Source of the DNA: Micromonospora luteifusca
GTDB taxonomy: Bacteria > Actinomycetota > Actinomycetes > Mycobacteriales > Micromonosporaceae
DNA: 64,000 nucleotides
Assembly: GCF_016907275.1 (NCBI RefSeq)
Contig: NZ_JAFBBP010000001.1
Coordinates: 372,001-436,000, forward strand
Direction: 5' to 3'
In this document: piece after piece, positions 1 through 7,866 of the stretch
Numbering within the stretch: position 1 is the stretch's first letter
Layout: every line of letters begins with the position of its first letter
The notes under the pieces: model-generated
Database searches by the model: none
Told to the model about the DNA's origin: nothing
Seen by the model: only the letters and a program-made list of their open reading frames with translations
Made by a program: the position numbers and the translations under genes

Positions 1-1
1 G

Positions 2-265
2 ATGGATGACTACGGAGGCGGAATCATCCATCAACGATATGACCCGAGCCCTCCCATGGCTGAAGCATGGTTGCGCTTGCGACGGGGCAGCCCGCTGCCC
101 GAGGATTACGCTCTACTGGAGCACGAATTGGTGGAGCTGCAGTACTACCGGACACATCCGCAGGCGGCTTACCGCGAGGCGCATCTTGCCGCCAACCAGG
201 TGTCCGACTGGGGTTCGTCTATACCCGGGCCGACCTACGAGGACTACGCGGACATTGGAGGCTAG
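2..265 (+). CDS. C-terminal part of a possible toxin-like protein (cut by window edge)
   Basis: The reading frame is open at the left edge, so the true start probably lies outside the window. The visible 87 residues contain HELVELQYYRTHPQAAYREAH, followed by A-A-N-Q-V and W, a histidine- and glutamate-rich helical pattern that resembles the C-terminal ends of some actinobacterial secreted or polymorphic toxins. I cannot name the family. The next gene begins 3 bp after the stop and is tiny, as is usual for a toxin followed by its immunity gene. The toxin reading is inference; coding status is supported by GC-rich third positions and the tight spacing. Confidence 0.5.
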   Translation: MDDYGGGIIHQRYDPSPPMAEAWLRLRRGSPLPEDYALLEHELVELQYYRTHPQAAYREAHLAANQVSDWGSSIPGPTYEDYADIGG

Positions 266-268
266 GGC

Positions 269-499
269 ATGGGAATGATGGTGACCGCCCGACGCGTCGA
301 GGCGGCTGCGGGCGAGGTCCGATACGAGTTCGGCTTGGATGACAAGTTCGACCGGATTCTCACGATCGATCCAGGCACCCTCGACGCCCGTGTCGAAGAT
401 GGCGATTTCAACTCAGCCGCTGGTGCGATCACGGCAAAGATCGTTAAGGCCTGGCGGTCCAGCGGCGAATTCCCGACGAGGATGTTGTTCGCAAGCTGA
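269..499 (+). CDS. Small hypothetical protein, possible immunity partner
   Basis: A 76-residue acidic protein with no signal peptide and no membrane segment. It starts with ATG 3 bp after the stop of the preceding frame, so the two are almost certainly cotranscribed. The central part (EVRYEFGLDDKFDRI, then a DPGTLDARV segment) looks like a small alpha/beta fold. I do not recognise a family. Size and position fit an immunity protein for the upstream protein, but this is context only. Confidence 0.5.
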   Translation: MGMMVTARRVEAAAGEVRYEFGLDDKFDRILTIDPGTLDARVEDGDFNSAAGAITAKIVKAWRSSGEFPTRMLFAS

Positions 500-598
500 A
501 CCCCGGCGGGGTGCGCGAGCAGGAAAGACCTGGTCCGAGGCCTTGGCGATCGGTAACGCTTCGTGTCCCACGCGCGCCGGGGCTGGGCGCCGAACCGG

Positions 599-604
599 TA
601 GGAT
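599..604 (+). promoter_or_regulatory. -10 element of a probable leaderless promoter
   Basis: TAGGAT, a good actinobacterial -10 hexamer, ends 6 bp before the ATG at 611. Transcription would start at or next to the start codon, and there is no Shine-Dalgarno sequence. No convincing -35 is visible at the usual distance. Confidence 0.4.
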
Positions 605-610
605 GCTCCC

Positions 611-1165
611 ATGAGCTCAGAGGCGGTTGGCAGGTACATGCCCCCGGTCGTGACGCTCGACGACCTGACGGCGATGATGGCCGCAGACGAGAACCACCGG
701 TACGAAATCAGCCCCGAGGGAGTCGTCTCGATCATGCCGCCGCCGGGCTACAACCACGCGATCATCGCGACCCGGCTCATGGTGTGGCTCGCTCAGGGCG
801 GCGTCCCAGCGGAACACATTGCCCAAGCAGTCGGGCTACGCATACCGGGCCGTGATGGCGGCGTCGGCGGACGCATCCCCGACCTGGTCGTCTGGAGCAA
901 GGCTCAGGCCGACGGTGTGTGGCTGCCGGTCGCCGACGTGCTCCTTGTGATCGAGATCGTTTCACCCGGTTCCGAGGGTGTCGACACGGTGACCAAGCGC
1001 AGTGAATACGCCGCCGCGAGCATCCCCCAATATTGGGTGGTCGACCAAGATGCGGCGCAGACCGTCACCATGCACCGTCTCGACGGCGACAGGTACGTCG
1101 CCCGTGCGACCATGCCGCTCGCTTGGGTCCTCAACACGGGGCCGGACGAGCACGGCCTCGGCTGA
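611..1165 (+). CDS. Uma2 family (DUF820) PD-(D/E)XK endonuclease-like protein
   Basis: A 184-residue protein of the Uma2/DUF820 family, which has a restriction-endonuclease-like fold and is abundant in actinomycetes and cyanobacteria; its biological role is unclear. Visible family features are the N-terminal DDLTAMMAADENHRYEI segment, PDLVVW (the metal-binding D), VIEIVSPGSE (the E-X-V position of the PD-(D/E)XK core), a K-x-x-EYA segment and IPQYWVVD. The length is normal for the family. The start is the ATG 6 bp after a TAGGAT hexamer. No partner gene is evident. Confidence 0.85.
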   Translation: MSSEAVGRYMPPVVTLDDLTAMMAADENHRYEISPEGVVSIMPPPGYNHAIIATRLMVWLAQGGVPAEHIAQAVGLRIPGRDGGVGGRIPDLVVWSKAQADGVWLPVADVLLVIEIVSPGSEGVDTVTKRSEYAAASIPQYWVVDQDAAQTVTMHRLDGDRYVARATMPLAWVLNTGPDEHGLG

Positions 1166-1216
1166 ATCGGCCAGAAACCTCGCTCATCGTGCCGCTCCCG
1201 ACTCAGCTCACGCCTG

Positions 1217-1574
1217 TTACCGATACGAGTGGTGACTCTCGTCAGCGTGGGTGAGGCGACCCTCCTGGTCGAAACGGAGGCGACCGCTGGTCAGGCGACG
1301 TGCAGCCCGTACCGGAGTAGTTTTGTCAATCTTTTCGGTGGGTCGGCCGTAGCCGAGCCGCTCCAGGCCGGCGCGCAACAGCCGCTCCTCGTCCACGCTC
1401 GACATGCCGTGCAGCACGTGGACGAAGACGTTGGCCACCTCCTCCGGCGGTACCTCCTCGAAGGCCGGTGACGAGACCAGGGAGGGCCAGCTTGGCGGTC
1501 ACCCGACTGGTGGAGCGCGCCCCGGCCGTACGACGATCTTGGAAGTCGTACGTCTGAGGCAGGATGTGCGCCAT
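1217..1574 (-). pseudogene. Frameshifted hypothetical gene on the minus strand
   Basis: Two minus-strand frames look coding and join if one base is removed from a C run near 1487. The N-terminal part starts MAHILPQTYDFQDRR from 1574. The C-terminal part contains EEVANVFVHVLHG and LLRAGLERLGYGRP and stops at 1217. Joined, they give about 119 residues. I do not recognise the family. It could be a genuine pseudogene, a sequencing error, or a chance frame in GC-rich DNA. This is the only content I see between the Uma2 gene and the next plus-strand gene, which overlaps its 5' end by 2 bp. Confidence 0.3.
1528..1551. repeat. Short inverted repeat between divergent starts
   Basis: GTACGAC and its exact complement GTCGTAC are separated by 10 bp, about 22 bp before the ATG at 1573 and inside the 5' part of the divergent broken frame. 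It could be an operator for the downstream gene. No regulator is encoded next to it. Confidence 0.3.
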
Positions 1575-2061
1575 GACAACGCAACACCAGCACCTGGTCT
1601 ACGGCCACTCCACGGCGCACGACTGCCTCGCCTTCGCCGACGCCGGCACCGCGACCGAGGAGGCCGCGGAGATCCAGGCGCTCGCCGCCGCGCGAACCTG
1701 GGGCGAGGCCCGCCAGGTCCGGATGACCCACCTGTGGAACCCCGCCGGCCCCGAATACCACGAGCCGGAGGACGGGTACGCCGACGACAAGCCCTTCGAC
1801 ATCACCGAAGTGGGTGCGGTCGCGGACGGAAACTGGCCGCGGCTGGTCACCGAGCGGGCGTTCACGGTGCTGCCGCAGGACCTGCAGGACCGGTACGGCA
1901 AGCGCCAGGTCACCGTGCACAACGGCGACTACCTCGAAATCGCGGTCGCCGGTGAGGGCGAGCTGGTTGCGGAGCTGCGTGAACGCGGCTACGAGGTGAC
2001 CCGCGACGACGCGCTCATCAACCTGCTCGGCGGCTTCAGCCTGGGCTCGCCCGCTGCTTGA
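1573..2061 (+). CDS. Hypothetical protein
   Basis: A 162-residue acidic soluble protein starting MTTQHQHLVYGHSTAHD. I chose the ATG at 1573 because a CAGGAT hexamer at 1560-1565 lies 7 bp before it, which would fit a leaderless transcript; an ATG 9 bp upstream is also in frame. No signal peptide, membrane segment or known motif is visible. The C-terminal half (VAELRERGYEVTRDDALINLLGG) looks like a regular alpha/beta structure. Function unknown; the codon pattern supports a real gene. Confidence 0.6.
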   Translation: MTTQHQHLVYGHSTAHDCLAFADAGTATEEAAEIQALAAARTWGEARQVRMTHLWNPAGPEYHEPEDGYADDKPFDITEVGAVADGNWPRLVTERAFTVLPQDLQDRYGKRQVTVHNGDYLEIAVAGEGELVAELRERGYEVTRDDALINLLGGFSLGSPAA

Positions 2062-2142
2062 GGAGCGACGGAGACGCCGGCGTCGTTCGGAAGGGTTGAC
2101 GGTGGTCGGCCCGGCGCGAGCCGGCGTCTCCGTGGCTGGTGC

Positions 2143-3183
2143 TCAACGTCGGCGGTTGTTCAGACTCGGAAGGCCACCGGACACGGTCCGCACGCGGCCG
2201 TCCGGGTTGCTCCGGCCCGGCTTCTGTGGGGCCTCCGTCACCCGCCGCCCGGCGAGGTCGGAGGCGCTCAGGTTGACGACGACCCGGTCCGGCCGCTGCC
2301 AGCTCCGTAGGTGCGCCAGGGCTAACTGTTTGTCGACGATGCCAGTGAGCGCACGAATCGCCGGCATCGCCCGGGACGGGTCAGCGAGCAGGAGATCGGC
2401 GACATCGGCTGGGCCCAGAATGCGAGGCGAGGCATTGCCGGCCGAGACGAGGGACCCGTGGATCTCACCATCTTCAAGCCACAGCCACACCGGCAGCTTG
2501 CCGTCGCCGGCCCGCATCAAAGGAGTTATCGACGGGGTGCTCAGCCTGGTGGCGGCCTGCCTGGCCGCAAGGTGGGCTCGGAGGGCAGCCGCCAGCTGCG
2601 CCCGCGGCTGCGTGGTGGAGGCCTGCCTGGCCGCAAGATGGGCTCGGAGGGCAGCCGCCAGCTGCGCCCGCCGCCGCGACAGGGCCGCAACGTCGGCCGC
2701 CGGACGGGACAGGGCCGCAACGTCGGCCGCCGGACGGGACAGGGCCGCAACGTCGGCCGCCGGACGGGACAGGGCCGCAACGTCGGCCGCCGGACGGGAC
2801 AGGGCCGCAACGTCGGCCGTCGGACGGGACAGGGCCACCTGACCCGACGATGCCTTCGGACGGAGTTGCGGCGGCCTGGTCGGTGCGGCTCGCCGATTCG
2901 CCGCTCGCCGTTCCTCCATGAACCAGCCGGCGAACGTCCACTGCTCCCGCGTGAAACTGACCGGGATGACCTCGGTCAGGTCCGGTGCCGACGTGTCCTG
3001 AACGGAGAGTTGGGCGTGTCGCTTCGCATGGTCGGCTGCGGTGAATGACCCGATATCGAGGATGGCGGCCAGCGGTATCCGCCTGACGTAGGCCTTCGGC
3101 CACGGCAGCAACCGCCAACGCCGGAGGACAAGGTGCTCCTCCTCGAACCTGGCGTCCCAACGCCGAGCGACCATCCCCGCCAC
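2143..3183 (-). CDS. Hypothetical protein with an internal tandem-repeat segment
   Basis: A 346-residue protein I do not recognise. The N-terminal 100 residues (MVARRWDARFEEEHLVLRRW onward) and the last 120 residues, including KLPVWLWLEDGEIHGSLVSA, look like ordinary folded domains. The middle is low complexity: five copies of a 10-residue unit (A-A-L-S-R-P-A-A-D-V), then two copies of a 22-residue unit rich in A, L, Q and R. The repeats are a multiple of three in length, so copy-number change would not break the frame. The repeat segment is probably helical and solvent-exposed. An ATG 9 bp downstream is an alternative start. Confidence 0.55.
   Translation of the reverse strand: MAGMVARRWDARFEEEHLVLRRWRLLPWPKAYVRRIPLAAILDIGSFTAADHAKRHAQLSVQDTSAPDLTEVIPVSFTREQWTFAGWFMEERRAANRRAAPTRPPQLRPKASSGQVALSRPTADVAALSRPAADVAALSRPAADVAALSRPAADVAALSRPAADVAALSRRRAQLAAALRAHLAARQASTTQPRAQLAAALRAHLAARQAATRLSTPSITPLMRAGDGKLPVWLWLEDGEIHGSLVSAGNASPRILGPADVADLLLADPSRAMPAIRALTGIVDKQLALAHLRSWQRPDRVVVNLSASDLAGRRVTEAPQKPGRSNPDGRVRTVSGGLPSLNNRRR
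2555..2670 (-). repeat. Two-copy 50-bp direct repeat within a gene
   Basis: A 50-bp unit at 2555-2604 recurs at 2621-2670 with one mismatch (period 66 bp). It encodes a repeated 22-residue block (RAQLAAALRAHLAARQA plus linker) in the hypothetical protein at 2143-3183. Confidence 0.85.
2681..2830 (-). repeat. Five-copy 30-bp tandem repeat within a gene
   Basis: The unit runs AGGGCCGCAACGTCGGCCGC followed by CGGACGGGAC. It occurs at 2681, 2711, 2741, 2771 and 2801, identical apart from one base in the last copy, and a sixth partial copy follows. It encodes a 10-residue period on the minus strand. Near-perfect identity indicates recent expansion or homogenisation. Confidence 0.95.
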
Positions 3184-3270
3184 CTCCCCGTGCTGCGCAC
3201 GTTAGCGGCCCGATGATCATCACCGCAGTAGGCGCAACGGGCAGTTGAGATGCCGGATCGGCTGGTTGTG

Positions 3271-3488
3271 TCAGCGCGATGCAGGCTCCGCGAGCGGTCG
3301 CCGTTGTGGCGGCCGCTCCAACCGGCGGCACGCCCGGTTGATCGTCTGCCGCGGTTGCACGTCGAGCCGCCGGGCAAGTTCGTCGCGTCGTCGAGCGGCG
3401 TCCTGGCACGCAGCAACTCCTGCCCGACCCGCTCCGCGATCGTGAGGCCCCTCATCGGCATCTGGTTCCCTTCTTCTGGCTCGCTCAC
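3271..3488 (-). pseudogene. Small helix-turn-helix protein, broken by one base
   Basis: The GTG start at 3488 overlaps the TGA of the PLD-family gene in a GTGA arrangement, so it is the third gene of that cassette. The first frame gives MPMRGLTIAERVGQELLRA and T-P-L-D-D-A-T-N-L. One added C near 3377 restores a second frame reading LARRLDVQPRQTINRACRRL, a plausible helix-turn-helix, ending at the TGA at 3271. The repaired protein would be about 72 residues. It is either a recent pseudogene or a sequencing error; if intact it would be a likely DNA-binding regulator of the cassette. Confidence 0.45.
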
Positions 3489-5971
3489 GGGCTGGTCGTC
3501 TGACTTCCGAAGGCGTCGTCCGGCCCGGACGCCGTCCAGCGCCGGTCAGGCGGGCGCAACGGGGTGCCGCGCGAGTAGGCGGCGATACCGGTCATCAGGT
3601 TCGACCAGGTCTCGGCCCGCCACGTGGCACCCGTCCGGGTGACCAGCAGCAGACGTCGCCCATTCCACCAGCCGTGCACCGCCGGCTCACCCTCCGACGC
3701 CACCTGCACGTCGGGGAAGTCGCGCAGGGCGTCGAGGGCGGCGATGACGGCTTGACGGGTGGTGCGGCCGCCGGTGACGCGGACGATGGAACCACTGTCG
3801 AGCTGGGCACCCGTGAGCCGGTCCACCGCGTCGTGCAACGCCGTGCGCCCGAGGATCCAGCTGAGCTCGGCCACGAAGTTGGTCTGTCCGAACAGCACAC
3901 CGAAGGTGTGTCCGCCCAGGCCGGCCGCGTACCGCCGGACCGTCTCCACCGGCGCCGCCGCGAGCCAGTCGGCCCATTCCACGTAAGCCTGCCGTAGCTC
4001 CTCGAATTGCTCGACGAGTTCGCTGTCTGGCTCGGTCCGGCGGTCGAGACCGCTGCGCAGCGCCACGAGCCCGATGGTGGCGAGGGCCGCGTGCTCGTCG
4101 TCCAGGCTCTCCTCCTGGTCCGTCATCCAGAGTTGCAGCACCACCCAGTAGAGCAGGTCGGACCAGTCGGCTGGATCCAGCCAGAGCCCGCCGGCGACCA
4201 AGGTCAGCACCAGCCGGCTGACGGCCAGCTTCGCCGGCAGCGACCACCCCTCCGACGCGCCGACCAGTCCTTCGATCTCACGTCGTAACCGGGTGCGCTG
4301 GCCTGGCGTGAGCGCGTCCAGCACCGTCGCGACAGGCGCCGCCCGGTCCGGTGAACCCCCCTCCGTCGTCCTCCGCTCCCCCTGGCCGGGCCGCCGCGAA
4401 GCGCCGTTGTCCTCGTCCGGATCATCGAAGATCTCTTCGTCGGTCGGCGTTGGCCGGCTCCGGCCTTCCACGCCGAGGGCGAAACGCAGCAGCGCCGGCC
4501 CGACGGCCGCAGTGATCCGACCTTCGACCTGGCGCCGCCGGTTGCTGCCGGGCGGGGTGGCGATGCGGTCCGGGCGGACCGAGGCCAGGTGAGCGAGCGC
4601 CTCTACGAGCGCGGCCAGGTGTGCCTGGTCGGCGATCACGAGCGGCAGCGACGTGTGTTCCAGCGGGGACGGGCGGTCGATGCGCGACAGCGCCGCGGTC
4701 ACGTCGGTCACCACCACGTCGCGGATCTCGACGCCCATGTCGGTCGCCACGTGCACGGTCGCGCACCCACCGGACAAAAGAGACGAGTCGGCCGCCGGGA
4801 CAGCGGCGTAGAGGTGGAGTTTGCCGTCGCTGTGTTGGTGGTCGAGCCGCAGCCCGTCGACCATGAGCCATGCCGGGGCCAGCTCCGCGTCGGCGAGAAC
4901 GGTGGCCTCCACCCGCTCGGCGTCGACGCGGACCCCGAGCACGCGGAGGGCCGCCTGCGAGGGGACGCGTTCGCTGGGTTCCCGTACGTGCAGACCCGCC
5001 GGTTGCGCCAGGTCCACTTCGTGGGCGGCTCCGGTGTCGATCAACGGGGCCGTCTCGGTCAGCAGGCCGAGCTCGCAGTTGCCACGCGTGGCCATGGTCC
5101 TGACCAGGGCGGCCATGCTGCAGTTGGCGCTGCCGGTCAGCGCCCACGACTGGTCGGCCGTTCTCCACTCCACGATCTTCGCGTGATGGTAGCGGCTGCT
5201 CTTCGGGGTGGCGACCACGCCCGCCGGCGCGCGTTTGACCACTCCGGCGAGGGCGTCCGGGTCGCACTGGACGTCCCGGGTGAGCAGGAGGTGCAGTTCG
5301 GCGGGTCCGAAGCGGTCGACCAGCCGGCGCAGCGCCTCCGCCCGCGGGTCGAAGAACGGGGCGGCGACCGCGAGCGACGTGACGGGCGTCCCCGGCACCG
5401 GAAGCTGCTCGATGATCGGACGCGCCGCCGTCGTCACCAGCACCGGCTGGCCGGGGGCCTGCTCCGCCGGACGTGCGGTGAGCAGCGCCGCGACTCCGTC
5501 GAGGCGTTCCCGACCGAGGTTCTCCACCCAGACCGCAGCGGGCAGTCGACTCAACCAGGCAGCGAGGTCATGGAACAGCTGCGGCACCGTATGGCCTGCG
5601 CCGCGCAGCAGCGTCCAGACCTCCGCGTTGTGGTGCCAGCCCGACGGGGTGGCGTTGCCGGACCCGATGGCAACCACGGCGTCCGTCTCGGAGGCGATCA
5701 CCACGAGCTTCGGGTGGAAGGCCCCGCCTCCCTTACAGACGACCGGCAGGGCCAGGTAATCGGCCCGGCGAGGCCCCTGGGTGAGCTCGTCGGCGTCGTA
5801 CAGGATGGTGGTGCGGGCGCGGACGGCCTGCGCCTCCCGCAGGCAGACGTCCTCGAAGAAGGACAGGTCACAGGTGTACGTGAGGACGAGAACCTCTTCG
5901 GCGTCGGCGAGCGGTCGGCCGCGCAGCAGCGCCGGCGGGGCGGCTCCCCGCAGGTTCTCCCACGGCGTCAC
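3485..5971 (-). CDS. Phospholipase D-like (two HKD motifs) protein
   Basis: An 828-residue PLD-superfamily protein, probably a nuclease. I start it at the GTG at 5971, which overlaps the TGA of the upstream gene by 4 nt (GTGA); the open frame continues farther upstream but with no coding character. Two HKD-type sites are visible: FHPKLVVIASE with GSGNATPSGWHH (about residues 80-115), and YHHAKIVEW with GSANCSMAAL (about 260-285). The C-terminal half has an acidic linker (DDPDEDNG) near residue 510 and a helical region I cannot assign. Translational coupling with a 502-residue unknown protein and a small HTH gene suggests a cassette. The COG3886-type architecture and location in a defence island favour an anti-phage role, which is inference. 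Confidence 0.8.
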   Translation of the reverse strand: MTPWENLRGAAPPALLRGRPLADAEEVLVLTYTCDLSFFEDVCLREAQAVRARTTILYDADELTQGPRRADYLALPVVCKGGGAFHPKLVVIASETDAVVAIGSGNATPSGWHHNAEVWTLLRGAGHTVPQLFHDLAAWLSRLPAAVWVENLGRERLDGVAALLTARPAEQAPGQPVLVTTAARPIIEQLPVPGTPVTSLAVAAPFFDPRAEALRRLVDRFGPAELHLLLTRDVQCDPDALAGVVKRAPAGVVATPKSSRYHHAKIVEWRTADQSWALTGSANCSMAALVRTMATRGNCELGLLTETAPLIDTGAAHEVDLAQPAGLHVREPSERVPSQAALRVLGVRVDAERVEATVLADAELAPAWLMVDGLRLDHQHSDGKLHLYAAVPAADSSLLSGGCATVHVATDMGVEIRDVVVTDVTAALSRIDRPSPLEHTSLPLVIADQAHLAALVEALAHLASVRPDRIATPPGSNRRRQVEGRITAAVGPALLRFALGVEGRSRPTPTDEEIFDDPDEDNGASRRPGQGERRTTEGGSPDRAAPVATVLDALTPGQRTRLRREIEGLVGASEGWSLPAKLAVSRLVLTLVAGGLWLDPADWSDLLYWVVLQLWMTDQEESLDDEHAALATIGLVALRSGLDRRTEPDSELVEQFEELRQAYVEWADWLAAAPVETVRRYAAGLGGHTFGVLFGQTNFVAELSWILGRTALHDAVDRLTGAQLDSGSIVRVTGGRTTRQAVIAALDALRDFPDVQVASEGEPAVHGWWNGRRLLLVTRTGATWRAETWSNLMTGIAAYSRGTPLRPPDRRWTASGPDDAFGSQTTSP

Positions 5972-7476
5972 GACTTCACCTCCGTGGCGTGCCGGCCGGG
6001 ACGCCAGGTACCGCCGTCGTGCGCGACCACACCCAGTTGCTGCATGACGTTGGTGAAGGTCGGCAGCCGGAGGGAGACCGCCCCCCGGCCTTCTCGGCCT
6101 TCCAGGCGCCACCGGTCGCCGACGCGGCGCAGGCGGGTGGGCAGGCGCAGGCCGTACCGGGTCCACTGCATCTTCTGCCGGCTCACCGATTCGGCGCGAT
6201 GGAACAGCGCGGCAGCGAGGTCGGAGACGGCATCGGCCAGCGGGCGTTCGGCGTCGCGATCGAGCCACGCGACGACGTAGCCGGGGCCCAGGTCGTCGGA
6301 GAACGTGCCGACGAAGGCGTCCCGGGTCACCGGGTCGAGATGGTCCAGCCGTCGGGCGCCGACGGCGAGCAGCCGCAGCATGCCAAGCACCGTCCAGTCG
6401 TCAGCGTCGAGCGCTTCTTCGTACAAGTCGTGCTCGACCGGCAGGGGGGTGCCGGCGTGGTCGATCACTGGAGGGAGGCCGTCGATGAGCGCCTCGCGGA
6501 CGGTTGCGTCCGGAAGAGCGCGGACGAACTCGGCGATCGCCTGCTCAAGGGTGCCGGTGCTGGACAACGGCGACACCAACCGCGCCCAGATCAGCCGCCA
6601 CGCCCAGACCGACCAGTTGCGCAGAAGCGCACCACGCCAAACGAGGGCATGAGGGTGCAGGTCCTCGCCCACCAACTCCAGCAGCCCCGGCCGGAAGCAG
6701 CACCACCGGTCCATGGACATGTCGATCGACTCCACCTCGACCTGCTCGCCGGTGAGCGCCCCCACCAACAGCGCGGCGCTGCGCCGATGGGTTCTGGCGT
6801 AATCGAGGTGGCCGCGGTCGACGAAGTAGGCGTTCCGCACGCACGTGCCGTCGGGGGCGTCGCCGATGGCGCACACGCACAGGTGACGCAGGGCACCGAG
6901 GTCCGCCACGGAGAGCGGCTTCTCCCGTTCCGACACGCTCAGCACCTCGTCGAGGGCAGCGAGCTGGTCGGCGTCGGCCGCCGGCCCGGGCAGGGGAATC
7001 CGTCCCCCATCGGTGAGACCGAGCACCGTCTCAATCCCGGCGTACGTCTGCAGGTAGCCCCCAGGTACTCGGCTATACGCGTCGGCCACTCGACCGACCT
7101 CGACGGCACGCTGCCGGTCCAGTTCGGGCCGAATCGTGTTCACGCCGTGTGACCCGAAGGATCCGGCCCGTAGGTGGTGGTCGTCGCCGCTCTCGCCGTG
7201 CGTAACGGACACCGCGCCTAGCACGACCTCAGCGCGGCGAACCAGCGCACGGAACTGTCCCAGGTCCGCCTTGTTGGTCCAGCCCCGCCGCTGCGCCTCG
7301 ATCGCGAGACGGGCGTGCAGGGCTAGGTAACGGGCGTGGGGGGTGGTGGTGATAACGCCGGGAATCAGCCCTGCGGCGTGCGTGCCGATCACAGTCTCGA
7401 CGGCGAGCGGCTGGCGGCCGGTGTCCTCCGGAGTGTCGGGTTTGAGCGTCCACGCCGGACCCTGCATCGCGGTCAC
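5968..7476 (-). CDS. Unrecognised 502-residue protein coupled to the PLD gene
   Basis: A 502-residue soluble protein with no family I recognise. The start is a GTG at 7476 preceded by GGGGAAG. Visible features are an N-terminal segment GVITTTPHARYLALHARLAI, a cysteine-bearing segment (HLCVCAIGDAPDGTC, about residues 192-206), a WCCF segment near residue 255, and a C-terminal winged-helix-like end (FTNVMQQLGVV). The cysteines might bind metal, but spacing is not diagnostic. Its stop overlaps the start of the PLD-family gene by 4 nt, so the two proteins are probably made in matched amounts and act together. Confidence 0.7.
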   Translation of the reverse strand: MTAMQGPAWTLKPDTPEDTGRQPLAVETVIGTHAAGLIPGVITTTPHARYLALHARLAIEAQRRGWTNKADLGQFRALVRRAEVVLGAVSVTHGESGDDHHLRAGSFGSHGVNTIRPELDRQRAVEVGRVADAYSRVPGGYLQTYAGIETVLGLTDGGRIPLPGPAADADQLAALDEVLSVSEREKPLSVADLGALRHLCVCAIGDAPDGTCVRNAYFVDRGHLDYARTHRRSAALLVGALTGEQVEVESIDMSMDRWCCFRPGLLELVGEDLHPHALVWRGALLRNWSVWAWRLIWARLVSPLSSTGTLEQAIAEFVRALPDATVREALIDGLPPVIDHAGTPLPVEHDLYEEALDADDWTVLGMLRLLAVGARRLDHLDPVTRDAFVGTFSDDLGPGYVVAWLDRDAERPLADAVSDLAAALFHRAESVSRQKMQWTRYGLRLPTRLRRVGDRWRLEGREGRGAVSLRLPTFTNVMQQLGVVAHDGGTWRPGRHATEVKS

Positions 7477-7584
7477 CAGCGCTTCCCCAGGTTCTTCGGC
7501 TGGTCGATAAGGTCCATCGCGCTACGGAAGCAGACTGACCCGACGCGGCCAGCGGAGTGACGGATAGCCGACATGCTTGTGTTA

Positions 7585-7646
7585 TCAGCGGCGCAGGCGG
7601 CGGTTGCTGGGGCCGTGGTGATCAGCGCCGAGCAGGCAGCGAATCA
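7585..7646 (-). pseudogene. Orphan 3' end of the small gene found at 11380-11631
   Basis: The minus strand reads R-C-L-L-G-A-D-H-H-G-P-S-N-R-R-L-R-R-stop, nearly the same as the C-terminal end of the 83-residue protein at 11380-11631. The DNA resemblance includes TCAGCGGCGCAGGCGGCG and GAGCAGGCAGCG in both places. No start or upstream part of the gene is present. It is a fragment left by duplication or recombination. Confidence 0.6.
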
Positions 7647-7669
7647 CCAAGGCGCGCTGCGGCGACATC

Positions 7670-7822
7670 CTCGATTCCGATGGGTCGGCACAGGCGGGCG
7701 CGCTGTTGGCAAAGCTGCGCCGGAGCGGCTACGACGTCACCCACGACGAAGGGCTGGGTCGGCGAGAGTCCCGGATCCGGAGAGGGCACGGCGGCTGCTT
7801 CGCGAGCACCGCTACGCCTGGT
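7670..7822 (+). pseudogene. Decayed gene remnant on the plus strand
   Basis: One frame reads D-I-L-D-S-D-G-S-A-Q-A-G-A-L-L-A then KLRRSGYDVTHDE; after a frameshift another frame reads VPDPERARRLLREHRYAW and stops at 7822. Together they look like the C-terminal half of a small actinobacterial protein. No start codon or promoter is visible. Low-confidence remnant of unknown function in the gap between two minus-strand genes. Confidence 0.35.
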
Positions 7823-7850
7823 GACGTGTCCCGAGCGGTCGGGGGCGCAT

Positions 7851-7866
7851 TGACGGGAAGCCGTCA
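7851..7866 (-). terminator. Small stem-loop at the end of the restriction-modification gene
   Basis: TGACGG, a 4-nt loop, then CCGTCA: a perfect 6-bp stem that includes the TGA stop of the gene at 7864. It is short for an actinobacterial terminator and has no U run. Confidence 0.3.

Noticed and set aside
2681..2830. CRISPR array
   Set aside because: The 30-bp units are directly adjacent without unique spacers and lie in an open frame; no cas gene is present.
4589..6280. A 563-codon plus-strand open frame across the PLD gene
   Set aside because: It is antisense to a gene with clear HKD motifs and has no recognisable domain; long antisense frames are common in GC-rich DNA.
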